Shown here piece after piece: positions 33,514-41,165 of a stretch of DNA of 41,798 nt (position 1 is the stretch's first letter; every line of letters begins with the position of its first letter). Below the pieces are notes generated by a model. That model saw only the letters and a program-made list of their open reading frames with translations. It did no database searches and was not told the origin of the DNA. This DNA is from an uncultured Hyphomicrobiales bacterium. Its GTDB lineage: Bacteria; Pseudomonadota; Alphaproteobacteria; Rhizobiales; Beijerinckiaceae. The translations under genes were made by a program, and so were the position numbers. The stretch is taken from the NCBI GenBank assembly GCA_903889985.1, contig CAISZN010000430.1, forward strand, positions 1-41,798, in the 5' to 3' direction.

Positions 33514-34578
33514 ATGGATGAAGACATGGTTGGCGTTTATGAACATCCAGCGGACTGGCGCGGAACGGACCTGGCGAAACGCGAGGACTGGATCTACCGT
33601 TTCACCAAGGCGGAAGTTTCAGAAATTCTAGCAGCCCTGTCCCGAGCACGCCGGCTGGGCAAGACACTAGAGACCCTGACGCGGGAGGATTTTCCCCTGC
33701 CGAATGTCAGCCGACGCCTCGAAGAATCGCGGCAGGTTCTGGAAGAAGGTGTTGGCATTTTTCAGTTCCGCGGGTTTGACGTGGAAGGCGTCAGCAAAGA
33801 CGATCTACGAATGATCTACTGGGGCCTTGGGAAGCATATGGGTACGGTCGTCTCCCAGAGCTCCGATGGTGATTTGCTAGGAGACGTTCGCAACATTGGC
33901 GTCGACATCATGAGCCCGCAGGGACGCGGCTATAAAACGAACCAGAAGCTTTCGTTTCATACGGATAGCTGCGATGTCGTGGGCCTTTTTGTCATGCGCG
34001 TTGCAAAAGAGGGCGGACTGAGCCTAATCGCCAGTTCCGTCGCCATTCACAACGAGATTGCTCGCAAGCGGCCCGACCTCCTTGAGGTTCTCTACCAGCC
34101 TTTTCCATGGAGCTGGCAAACGCAGGAGGCAAAAGGCGATCGGCCCTGGTATTTCCAGCCGATCTTTTCTATGCGCGGCGACAAGATTTCATGTCGATAC
34201 ATTCGCGGCCATATTCGCAACAGCCAGCTCTATGAGGATGCGCCACGGCTGACTGCTGTGCAGATCGAAGCAATGGACTACTATGACTCACTCTCCGCAA
34301 GCGGAGACTTCCACCTGTCTTTCATGTTCGAGCCAGGTGACATCCAGTTCGTAAACAATCACGTCTGCCTTCATTCGCGCACGTCCTATGTTGATTGGCC
34401 AGAGCCAGACCGCTACCGGCATTTGTTGCGCATGTGGCTGTCCGTGCCAAATTCCCGCCCGCTTTCGGACAGTATGGCGACCATTTATCAAGATCGCTCA
34501 CCGGGCGCCGTAAGAGGTGGCTTCCCGACCCGCACTGGGAAATACATCTATGAATCCGTGAATGCATTATCCGATTAG
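33514..34578 (+). CDS. TauD/TfdA-like Fe(II)/2-oxoglutarate dioxygenase
   Basis: A 354-residue non-haem iron oxygenase and the last gene of cluster B. The facial triad is visible: H149-T-D151 (SFHTDSCD) and H287 (FVNNHVCLHSRTSY). The 2-oxoglutarate-binding arginine is R306 (YRHLLRMWLS). TauD/TfdA relatives hydroxylate substrates such as taurine, aryloxyacetates, carnitine precursors or clavaminate. It probably oxidises a pathway compound, perhaps demethylating or N/O-dealkylating it. It starts at ATG 33514, 18 bases after receptor 6; MVGVYEHP four residues later is an alternative start. It converges on the amidohydrolase at 34709. Confidence 0.9.
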   Translation: MDEDMVGVYEHPADWRGTDLAKREDWIYRFTKAEVSEILAALSRARRLGKTLETLTREDFPLPNVSRRLEESRQVLEEGVGIFQFRGFDVEGVSKDDLRMIYWGLGKHMGTVVSQSSDGDLLGDVRNIGVDIMSPQGRGYKTNQKLSFHTDSCDVVGLFVMRVAKEGGLSLIASSVAIHNEIARKRPDLLEVLYQPFPWSWQTQEAKGDRPWYFQPIFSMRGDKISCRYIRGHIRNSQLYEDAPRLTAVQIEAMDYYDSLSASGDFHLSFMFEPGDIQFVNNHVCLHSRTSYVDWPEPDRYRHLLRMWLSVPNSRPLSDSMATIYQDRSPGAVRGGFPTRTGKYIYESVNALSD

Positions 34579-34640
34579 CAGGCCTGGTCCGTGCTGAAGC
34601 AGCCCTGGCATGGCAAGCAAGTGGTCATGGCGAAGCCTCG

Positions 34641-34670
34641 GCGAGATGACTTGTCGAGCTAAAATCTCGC
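34641..34670. terminator. Weak inverted repeat between convergent genes
   Basis: GCGAGAT (34641-34647) and ATCTCGC (34664-34670) form a 7-bp perfect stem with a 16-base loop between the dioxygenase (+) and amidohydrolase (-) stops. There is no T run. It is a possible terminator only because of its position. Confidence 0.3.
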
Positions 34671-34708
34671 TCTCAGTCAGGGCAGAATGATCAAAGCGGG
34701 CGCGTGTC

Positions 34709-35620
34709 TCACGCCCATCGCAACTTTTCCAGAATTGCCTTGCCCATCACCCAATCAAGATCTTCCGAAGTGAAGAACTTCAGCTCTTCGGTAAAGTGGG
34801 TGACGCGCTGATGGTAGCTCGCCTTAATGTAGGAATTCGTCACATCGGTGCCCCAGAAGCAGCGTTTTGGGCCAAATGCATCGAACAAGCGATGAATATG
34901 ATCATCCATGTCATGCCACGGATAGGCTTCCTTTGAGAACAATGGGGTTGCCGAAAGCTTCACCGAAACGTTGGGATATTTGGCGAGTGCGGCGGCAGTC
35001 TGGATGGTCTCTGGCAGCAGCCCATCTTTGAGAGCCTCCGATGAGACGCCCATATGATCGATGATCAGGGAGAGGCCTGGGAAGCGCTGGGCAATCGGGC
35101 CAAACAACCCGAGCTTGCCACGCGTGAGAAACATGACGGGGACTCCAAACTCCTGAGCAGCCGCCCAGAACCAGTCAGCGGTCCCATCGACCAGCCATTT
35201 CTCCTGGTCGCCGACGATGTTGAGGCGCACACCCAGAAGCGCAGGCTGTTCGCGCCATGTTGCCAGCCGTTTGGCTTCAGAGGGATCTTCAAGGCGGACA
35301 TGACCCATCGTGGCGAAGCGACCCGGATAACGTCGGGCGGCCTCCTGTCCATAATCATAGCGCTCTCCCTCGAGGGTCGGAGGCACGATGACAACGCGCT
35401 CGACGCCCGCATCGTCAATGATGGCCACGACACGATCAATCGACATGGGCTCCCAGATTTGCGGCCGGGTGCCAGGCGCCCAAGGCTTTTCAGGTGAATT
35501 CGGTCGCCAGAGATGGATCTGTGCATCAACGATGCTTCGCCGTTTCGGCATGGGTTGCGCCAAGGCTGTACTGGCAAGGGTTGCGCCCGCAGCACCCAGG
35601 ATGAATTCGCGCCGATCCAT
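34709..35620 (-). CDS. Tat-exported amidohydrolase_2 family protein
   Basis: A 303-residue amidohydrolase with a twin-arginine signal (MDRREFILGAAGATLAS, cut after ALAQ), so it acts in the periplasm as a folded metalloprotein. The start is ATG 35620, eight bases after GGGAGG; an upstream frame to 35758 would bury the Tat signal. The barrel starts at VDAQIHLW, where the usual first ligand is Q34 and only H36 is kept. LSLIIDHMG and FWGTDVTNSY are the other barrel motifs. It is distinct from the two ACMSD-like copies. Related proteins hydrolyse lactones or decarboxylate aromatic acids. It may act on the compound before uptake. Confidence 0.85.
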   Translation of the reverse strand: MDRREFILGAAGATLASTALAQPMPKRRSIVDAQIHLWRPNSPEKPWAPGTRPQIWEPMSIDRVVAIIDDAGVERVVIVPPTLEGERYDYGQEAARRYPGRFATMGHVRLEDPSEAKRLATWREQPALLGVRLNIVGDQEKWLVDGTADWFWAAAQEFGVPVMFLTRGKLGLFGPIAQRFPGLSLIIDHMGVSSEALKDGLLPETIQTAAALAKYPNVSVKLSATPLFSKEAYPWHDMDDHIHRLFDAFGPKRCFWGTDVTNSYIKASYHQRVTHFTEELKFFTSEDLDWVMGKAILEKLRWA

Positions 35621-36629
35621 GCTTTGTCCCTCCCTTGTAATTTTGGGAGATCTTGCGACCGTCCGGGTGCTCTCGTCAACGCGCTGGACGGTGAAACGCG
35701 AGCAATTCCTGAGCCTGCTGTCGGCTTGGCTCCAGCCAGCGCATTGTCCTTGCGACAAATCTCTCGATGCCTTCGAGCGGAGTGCAATTTAACAATCGCA
35801 AGCTTAAGGCGGTGCCACACCCGATCGATGAACCGCTTGATGATTTTCCCTTTCGCGCCAACAGCCGCCGCGCTACGCCGGCCTGCAATTTATGGCGTGA
35901 TATTGGGACATGCAGCTTGATCGCTCACGTTGGTGCCGTCGCCAAGTCGACCAACGACAGGCCATGGTAAGCATCCAAAACAATTCAGGTCTTGCGAACG
36001 CTAGCTGCAACAAATCGCATGGACCGCACTCGGTATGAAATTTGTTGGCGATTACCTCGTTCGTAATCATTTCAGCGCTGAGCAGCCTTGTTATTCACAG
36101 GCAAGCATCGTCCTCATGAGCACACATGCCGTCATCGAAATACCCAAAGTCCGGCCGCCAAACCGGAGGACCTCAGTGACTGAGAAGTCTGACAGGGCTC
36201 ATGACCACATTTCGGGGCGCTTCACGACCGCCGAAACCGCATGATCAAGGTTGGCCACAATACCTGGTGTTTCAGGCGACGCGGCCAAATGCATCACGGA
36301 AGATTCGGCCATCGGCTGGCGCGGATCAGGATAAGCGCAAGCGGCCACTTCAAGGCCTCACCCAAAACCCACATCTGGCCCTTTCAATGAGATCAGCTGT
36401 TCGGTCCGCCATCTCGGCAGATCGTTGGGTTGGATCATTGCGGAGGACTTCGACGAACAGACACGATCCTCGGATATTCGGGCAAAGGCTGCATCTTAAA
36501 TAAGGGGATCGATCGTGAGATCTTTCGTACCCCTCATTGCCCGGCAAAATCCGAAGGTCATATAATGAATGATCTTGAGCCCGTTTAAGCTGTCTATTTA
36601 TTTGTAATTATTGAGTTATTTTTATTGCA
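35621..36629. other. Gene-poor stretch of about 1 kb before the tRNA
   Basis: No frame here has a ribosome site and a recognisable product. Frames of 60-100 codons are open at 35767-35970, 36035-36244 and 36201-36503 (+) and 35873-36070 and 36350-36547 (-), with low-complexity or arbitrary translations. From about 36480 to 36690 the sequence becomes clearly AT-rich. It may be the eroded end of the catabolic region. I see no integrase or insertion sequence. Confidence 0.5.
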
Positions 36630-36652
36630 TTGGCGGGCCACCGTTCCGCCAA
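36630..36652 (-). terminator. Hairpin downstream of tRNA-Ser
   Basis: TTGGCGG (36630-36636), a 9-base loop and CCGCCAA (36646-36652) form a perfect 7-bp stem in an AT-rich setting, 37 bases beyond the tRNA 3' end. Read on the minus strand it is followed by TGCAATAAAAATAA, which lacks a clean T run. It is a plausible but unproven tRNA terminator. Confidence 0.35.
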
Positions 36653-36689
36653 AATTTCCCATTAAAATAAGGTACTTAAGGAGATTTTC

Positions 36690-36779
36690 TGGCGGAAGGG
36701 GTGAGATTCGAACTCACGGTAGGCTTTCACCTACGGCGGTTTTCAAGACCGCTGCCTTAAACCACTCGGCCACCCTTCC
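36690..36779 (-). tRNA. tRNA-Ser, anticodon UGA
   Basis: A 90-base cloverleaf on the minus strand with an encoded CCA. The acceptor arms GGAAGGG and CCCTTCC pair fully and the discriminator is G. The anticodon loop reads CTTGAAA (anticodon TGA, reading UCA). A long variable arm (GTAGGTGAAAGCCTAC) marks it as serine type. The T-loop is TTCGAAT. It looks intact and functional and has its own promoter. It separates the catabolic region from the decayed ABC operon. Confidence 0.96.
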
Positions 36780-36789
36780 TATCCGCGCA

Positions 36790-36818
36790 CTGATAGGCAT
36801 GGTCAGCTGCCTCGTCAA
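36790..36818 (-). promoter_or_regulatory. Sigma-70 promoter of tRNA-Ser
   Basis: Minus strand TTGACG (36818-36813), a 17-base spacer and TATCAG (36795-36790), 10 bases before the mature 5' end. The -35 matches at 5 of 6 and the spacing is ideal for a stable-RNA promoter. Confidence 0.65.
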
Positions 36819-36842
36819 CACCAAGTGTGCGCTCGCTCCGGC

Positions 36843-37905
36843 CTAGCCGGGAAAGATCCAGACCGCGTCCTTAGGCAGGCTGCACCAGACAAGCCCTGGC
36901 TCCCGCCGTTCCTCGCTGTGGACCTTCAGGCTGAGGCCAGGGCAGCTCAGGCGGTATTCCCAGGCACTGCCAAGGTAGAGCGAAGCATCAAGGGTCATCT
37001 GCAAATGGTTGGGGCCCTCGCCCTCTACCAAATGGATGCGCTCCGTGCGCACAACAGCCTGTGCGGGAGCGCCGGCGGTCGGCGTGGCGCCGTTGAAATC
37101 ACACCCTCAAGTGACCATCCCTCACCTGCGGGCACTGGCCCAGCAGCACCCTGAGCGAATGTCCCCTTCAGCACATTGTTGGTGCCCAGAAACTCAGCCG
37201 CATAAAAGCTTTTGGGCCGGGTGTAGATTTCGATCGGCGTCCCTTCCTGCACGATCACCCCGTTCTCGAGCAGCAGCACCTGATCCGCCATGGCAAGTGC
37301 CTCCGCCTGATCATGGGTGACCATGATGGCGCAAATGCCCAGTTTCAGGATCAGCTTGCGGATCCAGTACCGCGCATCCTCACGCAGCTTGGCATCGAGG
37401 TTGGACAGGTGCTCGTCCATCAGCAGCACACGCGGCTCATAGACGAGTGCTCTGCAAATCGCGACGCGCTGCTGCTGGCCGCCCGACAACTGGTCGGGAA
37501 ACCGCTGGCCAAGATGGGCGAGGCCCAGCTTTTCAAGAATAGCAGCCACCTTCGCCTTTGCGACATCTCCAGTGATGCCGCGCAGGGTCAGTCCGTAGGT
37601 GACATTCTCCGCCACCGTCTTGTGTGGCCACAGGGCATAGGATTGGAAGACAAGGCCAATATTTCGCGTCTCCGGCGGCAAGGCGATGCCCTTGCCAGCA
37701 TCGAGTGCCGTCAGGCCTCCGATATTGATGTAGCCCCCTCGGGCTGCTCAAGACCTGCGATACAGCGCAGGAGCGTGGTCTTGCCACTGCCCGACGCGCC
37801 AAGCAGCGCGACAATGGTGCCCCGGCTTGCCTCGAAGGAGGCGCCGCGCAGGATGTGATTGCCGCCGAGCCATTTCTCGACGCCCTTGACGACCAGGTCA
37901 GTCAT
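36843..37905 (-). pseudogene. ABC transporter ATPase with two frameshifts (ferric/spermidine type)
   Basis: Three frames together give one ATPase. The first part (from ATG 37905) has Walker [10 protein letters not shown] and breaks after LEQPEG. The middle part (from about 37735) has FQSYALWPH, LSGGQQQRVAICRAL, MDEHLSNLDA and VTHDQAEA. The last part (36843-37100) is the TOBE-like tail VRTERIHLVEGEGPNHLQ. The first break is in a G5 run at about 37734-37738, where one more G would restore GGYINIGG. The second is near 37101-37108, again cured by one base. Walker B has DEH where DEP is usual. The start overlaps the permease stop by 8 bases. Sequencing error in G runs is the alternative, but the neighbouring deletions favour real decay. 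Confidence 0.85.
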
Positions 37906-38734
37906 GGATGCGTGCTCCAAGCCGCAGGGCAAAGCCGAGGCCCGCAGCGGTCATGATGATGCTGATGAAGGCAAGTGCTGCGATTTGGTCCATCGCCCCT
38001 GATGTCAGCAGGGACACCATGAGCGAACCGATGACTTCGGTCCCCACGCCCATGAGATAGATGCCCGTCGCATATTCGCGCAGGAACACGATCATGATCA
38101 GCGACCAGGCGCCCACAAGGCCCGGACGCACGAGTGGAATCACCGTGTCGCGCCAGGTTCGAGCCAACGATGCACCTGTCGTGCGTGAGGATTCCTCAAG
38201 TTCCGGCGCCACCTGCAGCAAAGTCGACTGGATGATGCGCAGCCCATAGGACAGCCCCACCACCGTATAGGCAACGAACAGGCTCACGAGTGTCGGACGC
38301 AAAGGCTTCAGGAAGGGAACGAAAAGGAAAACCCAGAAGAATGCGAGGCCGATCACGATGCCCGGAAGGGCACGCGGCAGCAGCACCATGTAGTCGAAGA
38401 TAGCTCCGCTGGTGCCCTTGTTGCGATGGCCTGCGAGCCCAACAACCGTGTAGATAGCCACCGCCACCGCGCCGCCGAAGACCGCCAGCACGACAGTATT
38501 GATCATGCCGCGATAGAGGCTCGGCGTATCGAAGAGATGGGCGAAGTGCTGCAGGGTGAGGTGCTCCGACAGGATTACCCCCTCACCCCAGGCATTGACG
38601 AAAGCCCGCACGGTGATGCCGCCGATTGGCATGATCACGGAGGCGAATAGCCAAATACAGATGAGCGTCCAGGCCACCACCTGCCCTGCAGGACCAAGCC
38701 GCAGCGGCGTTGCGCGCGCGCCCTTGGTAACGCT
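37898..38734 (-). pseudogene. C-terminal half of a ferric-type ABC permease
   Basis: This part encodes only the second half of an FbpB/AfuB-like permease, which normally has two homologous halves and about 550 residues. Visible are several membrane spans, the conserved GITVRAFVNAWGE region and the EAA loop (SSRTTGASLARTWRDTVIPL). It is fused in frame to the receptor remnant upstream at about 38715-38745, around VASVTKGARATPLRLG. The first half of the permease and the end of the receptor are missing. The combined frame (to 39301) is 467 codons and would be read as a receptor-permease fusion, which cannot make a normal importer. Confidence 0.85.
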
Positions 38735-39465
38735 GGCGACGCGTTGGAAGGCGGCCGTGTAGTCAGTGGCGAAATTAACGCCAAGCACTGACGACTCCTT
38801 GATCCATTGCAGCGCATAGGAGCCAATGACATTGAAGGCTATGATCTGTTCGCCGGACAAGACCTTCTCGCGCATGGCGCCCGAGCTGCCATAGACCTTG
38901 CCTTCTGCTGCTCCAAAGCCGCGCGCCAGCTCCCAGAAGGATGAGGTGCTGTGCTCACCAGTCGTGGCAAGAAGGAAGCCGACACCGCCCTTCTCCGGAT
39001 CGAAGGATGCGACCTTACCCTTGAGGTCCGTGCCGTGATCCTTGAGAAGCTGAACAAGATCCGCGCGGGTCTTGGGCTCCCATTCCGGCTTCAGAAGGTT
39101 CTTGTTGTAGAGCATGGCAACCGGCTCGATGGACGTGCCATACACCGTGTCCCTGTAAACGGAACTCGTCGGCAGATTGGCCGCTTCCGGTGACTTGTAA
39201 ACGTCGAGAAGCCCCTTGGAAGCCAGCACCATCTGCAGGTCCATGGAACTGGTCCATGCAATGTCGCAACCAACCTGCCCTGCTGCGGATTCGCTGATCA
39301 CCCGGTTATAGACATCCGTCGTTCCGACTTCGCCTTGGTGATCAGCGCGGCATAATCAGCCGGATAGCCGGCCGGAACGCCCTGCGCGAAGGCATTGCCG
39401 ATCCCTTGAAAGCCGAGAGCGGTTGCACCCAGCACGGATTGCAGGAAGCTGCGACGTGACGTCAT
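38735..39465 (-). pseudogene. Ferric-type ABC substrate-binding protein remnant, truncated at both ends of the mature part
   Basis: The gene starts at ATG 39465 with a perfect twin-arginine signal (MTSRRSFLQSVLGATALGF). It runs into TGA at 39298-39300 after 55 codons. The family sequence continues in another frame from about 39330 (GTTDVYNRVISES), then AWTSSMDLQMVLASKG, NLLKPEWEPKTRADLVQLL and AFNVIGSYALQW. Relatives have roughly 30 more residues between AKSE and YNRVISE, so the first lesion is probably a short deletion that also shifts frame. The C-terminal lobe is lost at the fusion with the permease. GGAGGG at 39472-39477 is the old ribosome site. Family role: periplasmic Fe(III) or phosphonate binding. 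Confidence 0.85.
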
Positions 39466-39509
39466 ATTTTACCCTCCGGGATTGATCGTCCCCTCCATGG
39501 GCAGTTTAG

Positions 39510-39530
39510 ACCGGTAGACCGGTAGACCGG
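39510..39530. repeat. Tandem ACCGGTAG repeat
   Basis: The 8-base unit ACCGGTAG occurs twice, followed by a partial ACCGG, 45 bases upstream of the decayed receptor start. Each unit contains the palindrome ACCGGT. It could be an operator array of the former ABC operon. Confidence 0.4.
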
Positions 39531-39704
39531 CGGCGGCCAGTAGCCGGCCTGACCCGTCATGGGCAAGTAGTTTCAACTTTAGACGAATACCACCAGCAAG
39601 ATGTCAGCATTTCGATTTGAAATGCGATTGGAAATTCTTACCCACCATTTACGCGCGCCGTGGTTTTCTGTCTGCAGCCCCCGATCTTCGCCACGGAGCT
39701 TCAG

Positions 39705-39929
39705 ATGACACCGGTACTCCCGCGCAAGCTCACGATATCTCTTGGATTATTCAGCGGCTCAAGTTTGTCTGCCTGCTGGATCGCTGTGAACACGCGTGAC
39801 TTCGTGGGAGCCATTTCTGTTGGCACGGCTGCCTGCGCCATCATTCTGCTCCTGCTACGCTTCGAGGCAGGGACTTCGAGGCGCTCGCGCCGGCGTGGTG
39901 ATCCTGATGGGCAGGCTGCTTCCGCTTGA
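39705..39929 (+). CDS. Small predicted membrane protein
   Basis: A 74-residue frame starting at ATG 39705, five bases after GGAGC. It has two hydrophobic stretches (LTISLGLFSGSSLSACWIAV and FVGAISVGTAACAIILLLL) and a basic, arginine-rich tail (SRRSRRRGDPDG). This is consistent with a two-span inner-membrane protein with both ends inside. I do not recognise a family. It lies alone between the decayed operon and the secreted protein gene, so context gives no clue. Confidence 0.45.
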   Translation: MTPVLPRKLTISLGLFSGSSLSACWIAVNTRDFVGAISVGTAACAIILLLLRFEAGTSRRSRRRGDPDGQAASA

Positions 39930-40096
39930 GGTCAGGACCTCGCCCGACCTGGACAAGGATGGCGGCTCTGGGCCCTGTTCTGAGCGCGGTGGACAACCCG
40001 ATTTAAACCTCTACTGGCCATCTCGTTAGCTTAGCCAGCTATTGACCCGTCCGGAGGGAAACGACAGTTTGGCCCAATTCCGTCAACGGCAGCGCA

Positions 40097-40570
40097 ATGC
40101 GGTCGAACGAATTCGAGGCCAGACTTTCAGCCATGGCTGTATTCGCCACGCCGTCGCCGCACCTTCGAGCTCAGCTACGCGCTCATTTGGCTCGGCGCAT
40201 CGCCTCGACGTTTGCATTCTGCCTGATTGCAGGCACCCAATGCCTGTCAGCGGAGCGCGAAGTCCCCATGCCGAAGCCTCGCCCGCGATCCATCACCCAG
40301 CAACCAGCGATACCGCCGGTTGCTGCAGTGCCCGCACCTTCGCCTGACACAAAACCACCTGTCGCAGATGCTCCGCCAGAGCGGGAACAGACGAAGACAG
40401 AAGCCTTCGTCCCGCATGATCCCTATTTGCGGCTCAACCAATTACCGCGCGATCAGCAGCGATCAATCCTGCACAGCTGTGCAGCTGAGTGGGACAGACG
40501 CAAACATACCGGAACAATCGCCGGACTAATCTGGAGAGATTTTCTGGAAGGCTGCATTCCCACCCGATGA
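40097..40570 (+). CDS. Secreted small protein with C-terminal EW...W...C motif
   Basis: A 157-residue hypothetical protein. A hydrophobic signal-like segment (IASTFAFCLIAGTQCLSA, about 35-52) is followed by a proline/alanine-rich linker (about 57-95). The small C-terminal domain contains SCAAEWDRRKHTGTIAGLIW with C128, W132, W146 and C153. This spacing recalls a repeat common in small exported proteins of Hyphomicrobiales, but the function is not known. An internal ATG at 40133 would shorten the long N-region by 12 residues and may be the real start; neither has a strong ribosome site. It converges with the H1-like gene. Confidence 0.6.
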   Translation: MRSNEFEARLSAMAVFATPSPHLRAQLRAHLARRIASTFAFCLIAGTQCLSAEREVPMPKPRPRSITQQPAIPPVAAVPAPSPDTKPPVADAPPEREQTKTEAFVPHDPYLRLNQLPRDQQRSILHSCAAEWDRRKHTGTIAGLIWRDFLEGCIPTR

Positions 40571-40657
40571 TTGGGCGAGCACTTTAGCAGCGGGGCCAGT
40601 GGCCCGATCAAAACGGCCAATTCAGAAACTTGGCTCGTTACTCTCTGGATAAACCGC

Positions 40658-40693
40658 CCGTGTCGTCTTCCGGACAGCCGGAAGACGACACGG
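40658..40693. terminator. Perfect 16-bp hairpin between convergent genes
   Basis: Arms 40658-40673 and 40678-40693 pair perfectly over 16 bp around the loop ACAG. The structure lies between the 3' ends of the secreted protein (40570, +) and the H1-like protein (40758, -), so it is most likely a bidirectional terminator. Neither strand has a T run right after it. Confidence 0.65.
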
Positions 40694-40757
40694 ATGACCT
40701 GGGGAACCAGGGACCGCGGGTGAAGCATGCCGCCTGCGCCCGCGATCGGTCCTGAGG

Positions 40758-41165
40758 TCAGGAGTTCTCGGCCGGAGCCGGAGCAGGCGCAGCCTTCGGC
40801 TTGCGCGGAGCACGCTTCTTGGCAGGAGCCTTCTTGGCAACAGCCTTCTTGGCCACTGCCTTCTTGGCCACTGCCTTCTTGGCTCCAGCCTTCTTGGCGC
40901 CAGCCTTGCGGGTGGCCTTCTTGGCAACAGCCTTGCGGGCCGTCTTCTTGGCTACAGCCTTCTTAGCGCCAGCCTTACGGGTGGCCTTCTTTGCTGCGCC
41001 CTTACGGACGGTCTTCTTGGCAGCGGCCTTCTTGGCGCCAGCCTTCTTAGCACCAGCCTTCTTTGCACCAGCCTTGCGGGTGGTCTTCTTGGCTGCAGTC
41101 TTCCGCACGCCCTTTTTGGCGGCGGCCTTCTTAGCCGGTTTACGCTTCGTCGTAGCCTTGGCCAT
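40758..41165 (-). CDS. Histone H1-like Lys/Ala-rich DNA-binding protein
   Basis: A 135-residue protein made almost entirely of Lys, Ala, Arg, Gly, Val and Thr in short repeats ([17 protein letters not shown]), ending in a proline-rich acidic-amide tail (PAPAPAENS). This is the composition of bacterial H1-like proteins (Hc1/AlgP-type tails) that bind and compact DNA without a folded domain. The start ATG 41165 follows GAGGGG by 8 bases. Such repeats vary in number between strains. The role is general chromatin organisation, unrelated to the catabolic clusters. Confidence 0.85.
   Translation of the reverse strand: MAKATTKRKPAKKAAAKKGVRKTAAKKTTRKAGAKKAGAKKAGAKKAAAKKTVRKGAAKKATRKAGAKKAVAKKTARKAVAKKATRKAGAKKAGAKKAVAKKAVAKKAVAKKAPAKKRAPRKPKAAPAPAPAENS

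Noticed and set aside
36201-36503. 100-codon plus-strand frame before the tRNA
   Set aside because: Low-complexity translation and no ribosome site; I also looked for an integrase or transposase here and saw none.
37898-39301. 467-codon frame as a genuine receptor-permease fusion protein
   Set aside because: The receptor C-terminal lobe and the first permease half are missing, the real start codon is out of frame, and the adjacent ATPase is also broken, so deletion is the simpler explanation.
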